In this document: positions 16,514 through 25,893 of the stretch, piece by piece
How positions within the stretch are numbered: position 1 is the stretch's first letter
How the letters are laid out: the number at the start of each line of letters is the position of its first letter
Origin: Bacteroidales bacterium
GTDB taxonomy: Bacteria; Bacteroidota; Bacteroidia; Bacteroidales; P3
Direction: 5' to 3'
DNA length: 64,000 nucleotides
Assembly: GCA_017479385.1 (NCBI GenBank)
Contig: JAFVCE010000003.1
Location: 124,001 to 188,000 of the forward strand
The notes under the pieces: model-generated
Seen by the model: only the letters and a program-made list of their open reading frames with translations
Told to the model about the DNA's origin: nothing
Database searches by the model: none
Position numbers and translations under genes: made by a program

Positions 16514-19288
16514 CTACTGCTGTCGGTTGCGGAAGCGGGCCATTACCTGCGTTGTTGGGCGCTGCTGCCAGGGGTTGGTGTTGCCCAGCGGGGCAATGTG
16601 TACGCGTGTGGGCTCAACGCCCTGCTGAGCCAGGTAGTGGCGCACGGCCAAAGCGCGTTGGTGAGATAGGTTGTAGCACTGAACCGCGTCGTCGCCGGCC
16701 ACCGTAATGGCTACCTCGACGGCCCCGTCTGTGTGCGAGATGAGGAATTGGGCCAAGTCGTCGAGTTGCACCTCGGCCAATGGCTCTAATCGCGAAGTGT
16801 TGCCGGCAAAGGTGACGGCCTCGAGCGGCAGAGGCTGGGTCATGGCCACGAGTACGGGCAGCGTGTAGCCTCGCAGGCGTGGCTGTTGCTGCTCGCGCGA
16901 GTTCACCCTCACGGCTGGCACGAAGTATAGGTCAGAACTGGCCATGACGAGGTAGTTCTTATCGCTGTAGGTTTTGAGGTCGATGGTGCGGTTCTCGCCC
17001 CAATAGTCGATGATGCTGGTTACGGTCTGGCTTGTGGCGTCGCACACTTTGACGTGCAGCAAGAAGTTGTCCATACCGAGCACTTCGAGGCTGACGCTGT
17101 TGCTGTAGTTGCTGGTTTGGTGCCAAGTGGGCACACTGTAGGCCGCATAGCGACCAGAGCCGCCTTGGTTCGAGGCGAAAAGGAGTCGCTGCTCGTCGTC
17201 GGCAAACGAGAGTGCGCCTTCGTTGAAACCCGAATTGATTTCGCGCCCTACGTTGCGTGGCTCCGACCAGTGCTGCCAGTCGCTGGCGTCGGTGCGGCTG
17301 GTTTCGTAGATGTCGGAGTAGCCAATGCCGCGGCTGTCGGTGGTGAAATAGAGGGTTTTGAGGTTCTTGCTCAGCAGTGGGCTGCGTTCGCAGTAGGGAG
17401 TGTTGACCATAGGCCCGAGGTTGACGGGCTGCCCCCAGCCGTGTTGGGTGTAGGGTATGAAGTATAGGTCGGTGGCCAAAGCGGTGTCGCCGTGGAAGTT
17501 AGTGCCCGAAGGTTGCAGGTTGTATCCTCCTGGGCGGTCCGAGGCGAGCAACATACCGCTGCCGTCGGGCAGCATGGTGGCGTCGGTCTCGATATAGTCG
17601 GTGTTGACTGGGAATGGCGGTATGTCCGACACGTGCCAGCGTCCGTTTTCGAGTGTTGCCACCCAAATGTCGCCTTCGTGGCCGAGCAGCATCCCGCGCC
17701 CGTTATTGAAGAAGCTGAAGAGTGTCAGGCCCGCGTTCTCCACGTTGTCGAACTCGACGGGGGTAGGACTCGTCCAGGTGTTGCCTTTGCGGGTCATGGC
17801 CTCGATGTATGTTTGTCCGACCTTAATACGACTGTAGTATATCTTGTGGTCGGTTTCGTTTATGGCGGGGTGCAACACGTCGTAGCTTGCCGTGAGCTCG
17901 GTGGTTGGCACGCGGCTGCGGTTGACTGGGGCGTGAATTATGTCGTAGAGCTCTTTGTATTGGTCGGCCGAGACGGTTTCGAAACAGAGGTCGAACTGCC
18001 ACAGGCGTTCGCCAGCCGAGTGCCAGTCGCGTTTGGTGACGAACTGTTGAATCATGCGTTGCATCGGCACGAAAGCTATTTTTTTGCCCATCAGTCGGCG
18101 CACATAGTTGGCAAAGATGGGGTACATCTCTTCGTCGAACGCGATGTTGAGGCTGTAGCTGTCGGCCAGACGTGCAAATTCGAGGTCGGCGTCGGTGGTG
18201 TAGCCAAACTGGAAGTCGGGGTAGCGCTGGGCGAAACGTTCGAGCGGAGCCAAGTTGCCCTCTTCGGCGTGGCGAGCATAGTGGTGCATGAGTATTTCTT
18301 GGTAACGGCTGTCGCCCTCGAACTGGCTGAGGAACAGTTCGGTAGCGACGATGCTGTTGCTGTCGGTGGCGAGGGCTACGAGTCGGGCAGTGGCGCTGTC
18401 GGCCAGCGGACTGTCGTCGTGGTTTTTGGCAAAGCGTGCCAGCTCGTCGGCGGTTTGCAAGGCGGCGTATTCGAGGGCTAACTTGGCGTCGTATTGTTCG
18501 GCAGCGGCCTCAAATTCATCGCTCGATGGGTACTGCTGCATAAAGCGACGAAAGCTCTCGGTTGTGCCAGTGTTGCAGGCGTCGGTGTAGGCGAGTCGAC
18601 TTTTCAGGCGGTTGGCTGCGCGGCGAACGGCAGCGCTTTGTGGGTAGCGTGCTGCAATCGAGTCGGCTGCGGCCTCGCTCTCAACCTCGGCAAAGATGGT
18701 GGGCACAAGTTGTGCTATGCGTTTTTCGGCGTTTTCGGCCTCGGCGGTGGAGGGGTAGGTGGTAACAACGTGGTAGAGGGCATCGATAGAGCCGTCGGTC
18801 ATGGCCGAGTTGTAGCGCTGTTTGAGTTGCAGTTGTTTCAGTCCGCGCTGAATGGTGGGGTCTGAAGCGAATACCGAGGCGTAGGCGGCCATTTCGGCGT
18901 CGCTCATTTCTTCGCGCAGGGCTACGGTGCGACTGGCGGCTTCGGCAATGTTGTTTTTCAGAGTCCTGACGGTGAGTATGGTTATGCCTTTGCGCACCAG
19001 TTGGGCCGATTCGCTATATTTGTTTTGGGTCACGATGTCGGTGTAGGTGCGTTCGGCTTGTTGGGCATAGAGCATGGCCATGGGCAGGCTGCGCATGGGG
19101 TTAGAGTTGTCGAAGTAGAACTGGGCCAGTTGAACGAGGCATTCCACGTCGGCAGGGTTCTCGGCGTAGGCGCTGTAGAGCCGTGTGAAGTGTGCTGCGG
19201 TGCTGTCGTTGGTCGCTGTTTGGGCCTGGGCGAGTGGTGCAACGAGCGCTGCGAAGAGGGTGAACGCTATGGCGAGTAGTCGTTTCAT
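16514..19288 (-). CDS. Large exported OmpA-family protein with TPR-like and PD40 propeller regions
   Basis: A 924-residue protein with signal peptide MKRLLAIAFTLFAALVAPLAQA. Residues about 25-400 are helical and repeat-like, about 440-720 form a PD40/WD40-like beta-propeller (segments such as NEGALSFADDEQRLLFASNQGG), and the C-terminus is an OmpA-like peptidoglycan-binding domain (NLSHQRALAVRHYLAQQGVEP). This architecture is common in Bacteroidetes and resembles PorE-like envelope proteins of type IX secretion, but I cannot assign it to that role. The reading frame stays open upstream to 20518; the true start at 19288 is set by the signal peptide and lies 5 bp behind the preceding gene. Confidence 0.88.
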   Translation of the reverse strand: MKRLLAIAFTLFAALVAPLAQAQTATNDSTAAHFTRLYSAYAENPADVECLVQLAQFYFDNSNPMRSLPMAMLYAQQAERTYTDIVTQNKYSESAQLVRKGITILTVRTLKNNIAEAASRTVALREEMSDAEMAAYASVFASDPTIQRGLKQLQLKQRYNSAMTDGSIDALYHVVTTYPSTAEAENAEKRIAQLVPTIFAEVESEAAADSIAARYPQSAAVRRAANRLKSRLAYTDACNTGTTESFRRFMQQYPSSDEFEAAAEQYDAKLALEYAALQTADELARFAKNHDDSPLADSATARLVALATDSNSIVATELFLSQFEGDSRYQEILMHHYARHAEEGNLAPLERFAQRYPDFQFGYTTDADLEFARLADSYSLNIAFDEEMYPIFANYVRRLMGKKIAFVPMQRMIQQFVTKRDWHSAGERLWQFDLCFETVSADQYKELYDIIHAPVNRSRVPTTELTASYDVLHPAINETDHKIYYSRIKVGQTYIEAMTRKGNTWTSPTPVEFDNVENAGLTLFSFFNNGRGMLLGHEGDIWVATLENGRWHVSDIPPFPVNTDYIETDATMLPDGSGMLLASDRPGGYNLQPSGTNFHGDTALATDLYFIPYTQHGWGQPVNLGPMVNTPYCERSPLLSKNLKTLYFTTDSRGIGYSDIYETSRTDASDWQHWSEPRNVGREINSGFNEGALSFADDEQRLLFASNQGGSGRYAAYSVPTWHQTSNYSNSVSLEVLGMDNFLLHVKVCDATSQTVTSIIDYWGENRTIDLKTYSDKNYLVMASSDLYFVPAVRVNSREQQQPRLRGYTLPVLVAMTQPLPLEAVTFAGNTSRLEPLAEVQLDDLAQFLISHTDGAVEVAITVAGDDAVQCYNLSHQRALAVRHYLAQQGVEPTRVHIAPLGNTNPWQQRPTTQVMARFRNRQQ

Positions 19289-19293
19289 TGCTG

Positions 19294-19827
19294 TCAGTAC
19301 TCGAGGGTGTTGAAAATGTCGGCAATGCGCCGCTCGAGGTGCCCATAGTTGTTCTGCGTGGTCTCGATACGGAACTCGACGGCGGTGTTGGCAATCACGG
19401 TGCAGTTCATTCGGAACATATAGTTCTTGTCGTCTTGCGGACTGGTGTAGATGCCGGTGTAGCCCAGGCCCCCTTTGGCCGGTAGGCCGTAGCCCGACGA
19501 GTATTCGTCGATGGTTTGGTAGGGTTGTTGCAGGTATCGGTCGTAGACAAATTCGTAGACCGATTTTTTGTAGTTCTTCTGCACATATATTTTGAGGTAG
19601 GGTAGGGTCTCTTCGCCGTCGGCGTCGACAAGTAGTTCGGCTTTGTACGAGAAGAGGTGGACTTTGGTGTTTTTGTCTACATCGATGGTTTTCAGAAACT
19701 TCCACTCGGTGCCGTCGAGCGCGAAGGCGATGTTCGTGCCTGGAATTTCCATCTGGGTTTGGGCCGAGGCGGCCACTGCGGCTGTGGCAAACATGAGTGC
19801 CGTGAGTATGTGTCGGATGTTCTTCAT
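19294..19827 (-). CDS. Exported protein of unknown function
   Basis: A 177-residue protein with a clear signal peptide (cleavage after ASA near residue 22). The mature part looks like a small mixed alpha/beta domain without known motifs. It is sandwiched between the GT4 gene (27 bp upstream) and the OmpA/PD40 gene (5 bp downstream), so it is probably cotranscribed and may act in the periplasm with the OmpA protein. Function unknown. Confidence 0.82.
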   Translation of the reverse strand: MKNIRHILTALMFATAAVAASAQTQMEIPGTNIAFALDGTEWKFLKTIDVDKNTKVHLFSYKAELLVDADGEETLPYLKIYVQKNYKKSVYEFVYDRYLQQPYQTIDEYSSGYGLPAKGGLGYTGIYTSPQDDKNYMFRMNCTVIANTAVEFRIETTQNNYGHLERRIADIFNTLEY

Positions 19828-19854
19828 ATTGGTAATAACGTGGAAAGGTTGGTT

Positions 19855-21066
19855 TTATTGTGTGTCGGGTTGTGTTTTTAATAATAAGGTATGGTATAGG
19901 TTGGCTAAACGGCTGGCTAACTGGCGGTTGTCGTATTGTGTAGCCACGAGGTTGTAGGCGTTGTGGCCAATGGTTTGGCAGAATTGGGGGTTGTCGAGGC
20001 AGCGTTTTACCTGCTGTGCGAACTGCTCGGGGGTGTCGGCAATGAGTATGTCGACGCCGTCGGTGCACAGTATGCCTTGAGCTCCGATGGTGGTTGAGAT
20101 GACTGTTTTGCCGGCGCTCATGGCTTCGATTATTTTTACGCGCAGGCCACTGCCGTTGAGTAGGGGGACGATGTTGATTTGTTTCGAGGCGATGAAGTAC
20201 ATTGCGTCTGCCACTTCGCCAACCACTGTCACGCCGTCGGCTTCGAGGTTGAGGAGGCGTTCGGGCATGTGGCGGCCAGCGATGTAGAGGCGGGCTTGGG
20301 GCGAGGCGGCTTTGATGGCGGGCCACACTTGGTTGAGCAGCCAGTCTATGCCCTCGATGTTGGGTGCCCAGTCCATGGAGCCTATGTGGAAGAGGGTGGC
20401 GGGTTCGGGGTCGATGTGTTCGAGCGGTTCGGGGGTGATGCCGAAGGGGATGACGGATATTTTTTTTGCCGGGCAGCCGTGGTCGGCAAAATAATTTGCG
20501 TCGTTTTGCGTTATACATACAACGGCGTCGTATTCGGCCACGTGGCTCAGTTCGTAGGCGCGCAGAGTTAGTGCTAAGTGTTTGAGGTAGCGCCGTTTGA
20601 ATGGGTTGCGACAGGTGGAGGCGGCGCGTTGCCAGATGAGGTGCTCTACGTTGTGGGCGCGTAGCACGACGGGGGCGTTGCTGTGTTGGCGGATGAGTGG
20701 CAGGTAGTCGGTGAGGAAGATGCTTTCGATGTGGATTATGTCGAATGTTTCTTGGCGGAGGGTTTGGACGAGTGTGTCGGCAAAGTTGCGGCTACGGTAG
20801 CGGCGCACGTGGTAGGATTCGCCGCTGAGCATGGCGGCTACGGCGCCGGGGATTTTGGGGCGGAGGTCGATGTAGACGCCTTTTATGCCTTTGTCGGTGG
20901 CTTCGGGCGAGAGGGGGTGTTTGTCGGAGTAGACGGTGAGCACCGAGACGCGGTGGCCTTCGGCACCGAGGCCTTGTGTGACGCTGTTCATGGCCAGTGT
21001 GCCGCCGTCGACTGGTGGGTAGGGGGGCTTGATGCAGAGTTGCAGTATGTTGAGTTTTTTTTGCAT
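19855..21066 (-). CDS. GT4 family glycosyltransferase
   Basis: A 403-residue GT-B glycosyltransferase. The N-terminal acceptor half starts LNILQLCIKPPYPPVDGGTL, and the C-terminal donor half carries the GT4 E-x7-E region GSGLRVKIIEAMSAGKTVISTT. It probably adds a sugar to a cell-surface glycan; the acceptor cannot be told from sequence. It is the first gene of a three-gene operon with a promoter at 21178-21185. Some flanking stretches of this gene are unusually G-rich on the plus strand, but the frame is intact. Confidence 0.9.
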   Translation of the reverse strand: MQKKLNILQLCIKPPYPPVDGGTLAMNSVTQGLGAEGHRVSVLTVYSDKHPLSPEATDKGIKGVYIDLRPKIPGAVAAMLSGESYHVRRYRSRNFADTLVQTLRQETFDIIHIESIFLTDYLPLIRQHSNAPVVLRAHNVEHLIWQRAASTCRNPFKRRYLKHLALTLRAYELSHVAEYDAVVCITQNDANYFADHGCPAKKISVIPFGITPEPLEHIDPEPATLFHIGSMDWAPNIEGIDWLLNQVWPAIKAASPQARLYIAGRHMPERLLNLEADGVTVVGEVADAMYFIASKQINIVPLLNGSGLRVKIIEAMSAGKTVISTTIGAQGILCTDGVDILIADTPEQFAQQVKRCLDNPQFCQTIGHNAYNLVATQYDNRQLASRLANLYHTLLLKTQPDTQ

Positions 21067-21177
21067 GGGCGCACAATTTTTTTCGGTTTCGGGCGTTATT
21101 ATTCCGCGAATGGGTTCTTTGACATACTGGTTTTTGTTTTTTTTCGATTAGCGATTTGTGTGGTGCCAATCGGGCTG

Positions 21178-21185
21178 CAAAGTTA
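21178..21185 (-). promoter_or_regulatory. Bacteroidetes -7 element for the GT4 operon
   Basis: TAACTTTG on the minus strand, about 110 bp before the GT4 start at 21066. The long leader contains nothing I recognise. Confidence 0.6.
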
Positions 21186-21257
21186 CGTTTTTTTGTTGGA
21201 TTGCGCGCCAAAATGCGAAAAAAAACTTCGTTTTGGGAAGTTTTTTTGTGGTTATGA

Positions 21258-21284
21258 GGTGCCGCGGCCTGCGGCCGCGGCACC
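21258..21284. repeat. GC-rich 12-bp hairpin with TGC loop, downstream of yitT
   Basis: GGTGCCGCGGCC at 21258-21269 and its exact complement at 21273-21284 enclose TGC. It lies 24 bp past the stop of the yitT gene on the minus strand, without a clear thymine run. The core CGGCCTGCGGCCG occurs again at 51275-51305. Confidence 0.8.
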
Positions 21285-21307
21285 AAGTCTGTTGTCTTTG
21301 CCGACGC

Positions 21308-22261
21308 TTACTCGGTGGGCAGCGCCTTGAAGCCTTTGCCCATGATTTCGGAGCTGTCGATTACGTTGACGAAGGCCGAGGGGTCTAATCGGCGCAGGTT
21401 GGAACGCATTTTCACGAAGTCGGCGCGCTCCATGGTGACGTATATCATTTTGCGCTCCGAGCCGTTGTAGAGGCCTTCGACCGTGATGCAGGTGCCGCCA
21501 CGGTGCAAGTCGTTGAGGATAAAGTTTTTAACCTCCTCCATGTGCTCGGTGACGATGAAGGCCGTTTTGTAGCTCTTCAGGCCGTCGACCACGAGGTCGA
21601 TGACTTTGCCTTCGATGAAGATGATTATTATCGAGTAGATGGGCAGACGGATGTCGCCAAAAGCGATGAGGGTGCTGAGGGTGATGCAGCCGTCGACGAT
21701 GGTGACGAGCGTCCCGAGCGAGATTTTGGTGTATTTGTGCAGTATCATCGAGATGATGTCGCTGCCGCCGCTGGTGGCGCCGCTGCGGAATATCATGCCT
21801 ATGGCCAGGCCGTAGATGAGGCCAGCCACCACGGTGTTGAGGAAGTAGTCGGGCACAAAATACTGTGTTGCGCCGTTTTTGGCCACGAAGGCTATCGACG
21901 AGGCGGTCTCGCTGTCGAGTATGCCAATGCTGTTGTCGAAAATCACCGGGCGGTAGCCCCAAGTGCTCTCAATGATGAAGGTGAAAGCGAAGATGAGGCC
22001 CGTAGAGAGGATGGTTTTGAAGCCGAATTTGGGGCCGAGGATGAGGGTGCCGATGATGAGCAGCGGCACGTCCATACAGATTGCGTAGAGCGAAATTTTC
22101 CACGGCCAGAGGGTGTTGAAGACGTTGGAGAGGCCATAGGTGCCGCCAGGGGCCATGTGGTAGGGGTTGACGAACATGACGTCGCCAATGGCGAAGAGGG
22201 CGCTGCCCGCTATGAGCAGGAGGTAGGCCACGATTTCGGTTTTCAGTTTCGGTTTGTCCAT
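21308..22261 (-). CDS. YitT family membrane protein (DUF2179)
   Basis: A 317-residue protein with five or six membrane segments in the first 220 residues, including the family pattern NPYHMAPGGTYGLSNV and GATSGGSDIISMIL, and a C-terminal cytoplasmic DUF2179 domain (about 230-310). Members are widespread inner-membrane proteins whose transport role is not established. It is transcribed alone from a promoter at 22355-22362. Confidence 0.92.
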   Translation of the reverse strand: MDKPKLKTEIVAYLLLIAGSALFAIGDVMFVNPYHMAPGGTYGLSNVFNTLWPWKISLYAICMDVPLLIIGTLILGPKFGFKTILSTGLIFAFTFIIESTWGYRPVIFDNSIGILDSETASSIAFVAKNGATQYFVPDYFLNTVVAGLIYGLAIGMIFRSGATSGGSDIISMILHKYTKISLGTLVTIVDGCITLSTLIAFGDIRLPIYSIIIIFIEGKVIDLVVDGLKSYKTAFIVTEHMEEVKNFILNDLHRGGTCITVEGLYNGSERKMIYVTMERADFVKMRSNLRRLDPSAFVNVIDSSEIMGKGFKALPTE

Positions 22262-22354
22262 TTGGTTTTTCAGGTTTCGATTTGTCTATTCGGTTATGTC
22301 TATGTTGTTGATAAACAGCGCGGTGGACGGATTTTGCCGCTGCGCTACGGTTTG

Positions 22355-22362
22355 CAAAGGTA
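22355..22362 (-). promoter_or_regulatory. Bacteroidetes -7 element for yitT
   Basis: TACCTTTG on the minus strand, 94 bp before the yitT start at 22261. Confidence 0.6.
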
Positions 22363-22389
22363 CACATTTTTTCTCGATTAGCGATAGCC

Positions 22390-22658
22390 GGCACCAAAAA
22401 TATTTGCAAAAAGGCTCTCGGCCTATGTTTTGGCGCTATGTATTGGCGCGGTTGGCCAGTGGCTTTTTAGTGGCCGTGCGGGCCTTATATTATATAGGTG
22501 TAGCGGGCGGTTATGGGTTTATCAAGCTCGGTGGCTCGACCGGTTGGCGTCGGCGCAGAGTCTGCTTCGCAACGGGCCGAACCGCGCCTGATAGTAGGGT
22601 AGTCGAGGCTTTGTTATCGATATTGCTGTGGTAGGAGAGGGGTTGTAATGCTCTCGGT
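22390..22658. other. Non-coding stretch with no recognised feature
   Basis: I see no convincing gene, tRNA or known RNA here. An open frame on the plus strand (about 22423-22634) has arginine-rich, unconserved-looking sequence and no promoter. A short inverted repeat GGCCA/TGGCC lies near 22454-22474. It may be a decayed remnant. Confidence 0.4.
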
Positions 22659-22669
22659 ATCAATGTCTG

Positions 22670-22713
22670 TTCGATGTTAACACGACCTTAATACGACCTT
22701 AACCCCTCCCTAA
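22670..22713 (+). repeat. Tandem array of four 11-bp units, TACGACCTTAA type
   Basis: Units start at 22670, 22681, 22692 and 22703 and read TTCGATGTTAA, CACGACCTTAA, TACGACCTTAA and CCCCTCCCTAA. It is preceded by TATCAATGTCTG, a leader also seen before the array at 44194. The array lies behind the terminator of the OmpA lipoprotein gene. Confidence 0.85.
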
Positions 22714-22752
22714 CCTTTGCGTGGGGTTGGTTTTTAGGGCTTTATGTTGGGG

Positions 22753-22784
22753 CAAAAAGATACGCCCCGATGGTGGGGCGTATC
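22753..22784 (-). terminator. Terminator of the OmpA lipoprotein gene
   Basis: GATACGCCCC at 22759-22768 pairs with GGGGCGTATC at 22775-22784 around a 6-base loop, followed on the minus strand by five thymines. Confidence 0.85.
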
Positions 22785-22860
22785 GATAAAAGGGTGTCGG
22801 TTTGTGGTTTTCGCCACCTCTGGTTTGTCGCCAAACGGGGGCTGAAGAGCGAGGCGAGTG

Positions 22861-23871
22861 CTATTCGACGATTTTCATGATGTCGGTCAGTTTGGGGGTG
22901 AGGATGATTTCGGTGCGGCGGTTGATGGCTTTGTTGGCAGGGCTGTCGTTGGCCACTTTGGGGGCAAATTCGCCGTGGCCGCAGGCTTCGATGCGGGCGG
23001 GGTTGATGCCAGGGCCGTGTTGGATGAGGAGTTTGACGATGGCGGTGGCGCGCATGACGCTCAGGTCCCAGTTGTCTTTGACGGCGGTGGAGCCGTGGTA
23101 GGCGTCGTTGTCGGTGTGGCCTTCGACCATGATGTTGAGTGTGGAGTCGGCTTCGAGCACTTTGGCCAGTTCTTTGATGGCGTTGACGCCTTCTTTCGAC
23201 ACTGTCCAGCTGGCCGAGGGGAAGAGCAGTTTGTTCTCCATCGAGACGTAGACTTTGCCGTCTTTGGTTTCGACGTTGAGGCCTTTGTCGGCAAATCCGG
23301 TCAGGGCTTTGGTCACGCTGGCGCGTATGGTTTCGAGTTCGCGCTCTTTGGCTTCGAGCTGTGCGCGGGTGGCGGCTTCTTGCTGTTCGAGCGTTTTTTG
23401 GCGGGCCAGGAGGTCGGTTTGCTGGCGCTCGAGGGTGGCGGTGCGCTGCTCGAGGGCGGCCTCTTTTTGGCGGAAGGCGGCCTCTTTGTCGCTAAGCTCT
23501 TTGGTGCGGGCGGTGAGCATATTTTGGGCGCGGTTCAGGTCGCGAGTTTTTCCGCTGATTTCTTGCAGGTAGTTCTCCATAGTGGTGTCGTAGCGCTGCT
23601 GCATGTTCTCCACAATGCGGCTCAAACTGTCTATAGTGGCCACGTTGCGTTCGCGCTCGGCCACCATGTCGGCCATATCGTTGGTCATGGTTTGGTACTG
23701 GCGTGAGAGGTTGTTGCTCTCCTCTTTGAGCTCGAAAAGTTCCTGACGCACAAGGTTATACTCTTTGTTCTTCTGTTCCAATTCGGCTTCCTTGCGCTCC
23801 ATTTCGCCCATCGATACGCACGAGGCCGACATGATGGCGGTCAGGCCGAGAATAAATAATGCTTTTTTCAT
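22861..23871 (-). CDS. OmpA-family lipoprotein with long coiled coil
   Basis: A 336-residue protein with a lipoprotein signal (lipobox-like MSASC with cysteine at 18), a long coiled coil over about residues 25-190 rich in glutamate, glutamine and arginine, and a C-terminal OmpA peptidoglycan-binding domain with the motif EGHTDNDAYHG near 250 and the NxxLSxxRA-like segment WDLSVMRATAIVKLL. It probably tethers a membrane to peptidoglycan. It diverges from the ClC gene, is transcribed alone and ends in a terminator. Confidence 0.92.
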   Translation of the reverse strand: MKKALFILGLTAIMSASCVSMGEMERKEAELEQKNKEYNLVRQELFELKEESNNLSRQYQTMTNDMADMVAERERNVATIDSLSRIVENMQQRYDTTMENYLQEISGKTRDLNRAQNMLTARTKELSDKEAAFRQKEAALEQRTATLERQQTDLLARQKTLEQQEAATRAQLEAKERELETIRASVTKALTGFADKGLNVETKDGKVYVSMENKLLFPSASWTVSKEGVNAIKELAKVLEADSTLNIMVEGHTDNDAYHGSTAVKDNWDLSVMRATAIVKLLIQHGPGINPARIEACGHGEFAPKVANDSPANKAINRRTEIILTPKLTDIMKIVE

Positions 23872-23933
23872 CTCTATTATGGTCTTTTAAAAATTATTCT
23901 TCATATAAAATAACGTAGTTTATTTTTTTTTCG

Positions 23934-23941
23934 TATCTTTG
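23934..23941 (+). promoter_or_regulatory. Bacteroidetes -7 element for the ClC gene
   Basis: TATCTTTG, 22 bp before the ATG at 23964. It places the likely transcription start near 23948 and so excludes the in-frame TTG at 23955 as a likely start. Confidence 0.7.
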
Positions 23942-23963
23942 CACCGAATTTTTTTTGAAAAAA

Positions 23964-25769
23964 ATGAATAAAGTGGACGAAACGGCCAACCGAATCTACA
24001 AGTTGGCGCACGTGTGGCGCTTGCGCCACTTCTCGGACCAAGCCTACCTCATCGTGCTCAGCGTGGCGGCAGGCTTGCTCTCGGGCTTGGCGGCGGTGCT
24101 GCTCAAGACGGGCGTCCACGAGTTGAGCGGCCTGCTTTTGCGGCTGTCGCGTGCCGCCGCCCCTTGGGGCGGCGGGCTAAGGCTCATCTACCCGTTGGTG
24201 GGAGTGCTGCTCACGGTGCTCTTTGTGCGCTACGCGGCCGGCGGGGCCATAGGTCATGGCATACCCTCGGTGTTGCTGGCCATATCGCGACGCAAAGGCG
24301 AACTCCCTCCGCGCAATATGTACACCTCCATGATAGCCTCCACGCTCACCGTCTCGTTTGGTGGCAGCGTGGGGTTAGAGGCCCCGATTGTCTCGACCGG
24401 CAGCGCCATCGGCTCCAACCTCGGCCGCTGGTGCCGGCTGAGTCCGAAAAACGTCAAAATGCTGCTCGGTTGTGGCGCCGCAGGCGCCATCGCTGGAATA
24501 TTCAAAGCCCCAATCGCAGGCATACTTTTTGTGGTCGAAGTGCTAATGTTCGACCTCTCCATGACCACCGCTGTGCCGCTACTGCTCTCGTCGCTCACCG
24601 CCTCGCTCGTGGCCTACTTCCTGATGGGGCACGGCGTGCAGTTTGCCTTCACTGTTACCACCCCATTCGCGCTTTCGCAAGTGCCGTACTACATACTGCT
24701 CGGCGGTTTCTGTGCCGCCACGTCGCTCTACTTTTTGCGTGCCACCGACAAGGTCGAGGGCTGGTTTGCCCAAATGCGTGGCCCCTGGCTCAGAATGCTC
24801 GTTGGCGGAGTTATGATGGGCGTCATGGTCTTCCTGTTTCCGCCACTTTTTGGCGAGGGCTACGGTATGCTCACCAACCTCTTGGGTGGCAGCAGCCAGA
24901 GCCTGTTCGACAGCTCACTCTTTCAGCACCTTGGCGACAGCCCCTGGGCCGTTCTGGCCATGCTCGCCGCCCTGATACTCTTCAAAGGCGTGGCCACAGC
25001 CACTACCATAGGTAGTGGCGGAGTTGGTGGCACCTTCGGCCCGTCGCTTGTAGTGGGCGGCCTCAGTGGCTACTTCGTAGCCATGGTCTTCAACCTACTC
25101 GGCCTGCCCATGCAAGACCCTGCCAACTTCGCCCTCGTGGGCATGGCGGCCGTCATGACGGGCGTCATGCATGCCCCGTTCATGGCCACCTTCCTCATTG
25201 CCGAAATCACTGGCGGCTACGCCCTGCTCATCCCCCTCATGCTGGCTTCGGCCGTGACCTACCTGGTCGTCAACCCCTTCGAACACCACTCCATCTATGC
25301 CCGCAAACTGGCTGCCAAAGGCGACCTCATGACCCACGACAAAGACCACTCGGCATGGCAACTGATGGATATGCACAAACTCATCGAGTCTAATTTTGTG
25401 CCCGTTCGCGAAGGCGACACGCTGCGCGCCCTGGTCGAAGCCATCCAAAACTCGCAACGCAACCTCTTCCCCGTACTAACGGCCGAAGGCCGTTTCAGAG
25501 GAGTGATTGTGCTCGACGACGTGAAGCGAGTCATCTTCAAGCCCGACCTCTACGATGTTTGCACAGTCGACCAATATATGCATCCGCTCGAGGAGGGCGA
25601 CTTGGTGCGCTACGACGACACGCTGACCGACGTCGTGGCCAAGTTCCGAGTCAGCAACCGCTACAACCTCGTCGTCCTCGACACCCACGACCGCTACATC
25701 GGTTTCATCTCGCGCGCCAACACATTCTCGGCCTACAGGCAGTTCATCAGCGAGGCTTCCGACGAGTAG
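23964..25769 (+). CDS. ClC-type chloride channel/transporter with CBS domains
   Basis: A 601-residue protein. Residues about 30-430 form the ClC membrane domain, with the motifs GSVGLEAP (near 138; the canonical form is GxxxGREGP, so an E-for-R change can be seen), the GxFxP-type GVGGTFGP near 350 and other ion-path loops. Two CBS domains follow (about 465-590). ClC proteins carry chloride through channels or exchange it with protons. It has its own promoter and is followed by small inverted repeats at 25794-25829. Confidence 0.93.
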   Translation: MNKVDETANRIYKLAHVWRLRHFSDQAYLIVLSVAAGLLSGLAAVLLKTGVHELSGLLLRLSRAAAPWGGGLRLIYPLVGVLLTVLFVRYAAGGAIGHGIPSVLLAISRRKGELPPRNMYTSMIASTLTVSFGGSVGLEAPIVSTGSAIGSNLGRWCRLSPKNVKMLLGCGAAGAIAGIFKAPIAGILFVVEVLMFDLSMTTAVPLLLSSLTASLVAYFLMGHGVQFAFTVTTPFALSQVPYYILLGGFCAATSLYFLRATDKVEGWFAQMRGPWLRMLVGGVMMGVMVFLFPPLFGEGYGMLTNLLGGSSQSLFDSSLFQHLGDSPWAVLAMLAALILFKGVATATTIGSGGVGGTFGPSLVVGGLSGYFVAMVFNLLGLPMQDPANFALVGMAAVMTGVMHAPFMATFLIAEITGGYALLIPLMLASAVTYLVVNPFEHHSIYARKLAAKGDLMTHDKDHSAWQLMDMHKLIESNFVPVREGDTLRALVEAIQNSQRNLFPVLTAEGRFRGVIVLDDVKRVIFKPDLYDVCTVDQYMHPLEEGDLVRYDDTLTDVVAKFRVSNRYNLVVLDTHDRYIGFISRANTFSAYRQFISEASDE

Positions 25770-25860
25770 TTCGACCCCCTCCCGTAGTTCACTACACTCT
25801 GAAAGAGTGTTAGTTGCCACTTTATGGCAAAAAAAAGAATGCCGATTGGAATATTTTGTG

Positions 25861-25868
25861 TAAATTTG
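25861..25868 (+). promoter_or_regulatory. Bacteroidetes -7 element for cstA
   Basis: TAAATTTG, 25 bp before the ATG at 25894. Confidence 0.65.
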
Positions 25869-25893
25869 CAGCGCGAAACTAAAAAACAATGTT

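Noticed and set aside
19289..20518. Upstream extension of the OmpA/PD40 reading frame (open for about 410 more codons).
   Set aside because: It overlaps two well supported genes in other frames, is rich in histidine, arginine and proline as shadow frames are, and the signal peptide at 19288 marks the true start.
22423..22634. Possible small gene in the gap between the OmpA lipoprotein and yitT genes.
   Set aside because: No promoter, no recognisable domain and arginine-rich, random-looking composition.
24300..24420. The E-for-R change in the ClC selectivity motif as a sign of an inactive protein.
   Set aside because: ClC families vary at this motif, the rest of the ion-path motifs and both CBS domains are intact, and the gene has its own promoter.
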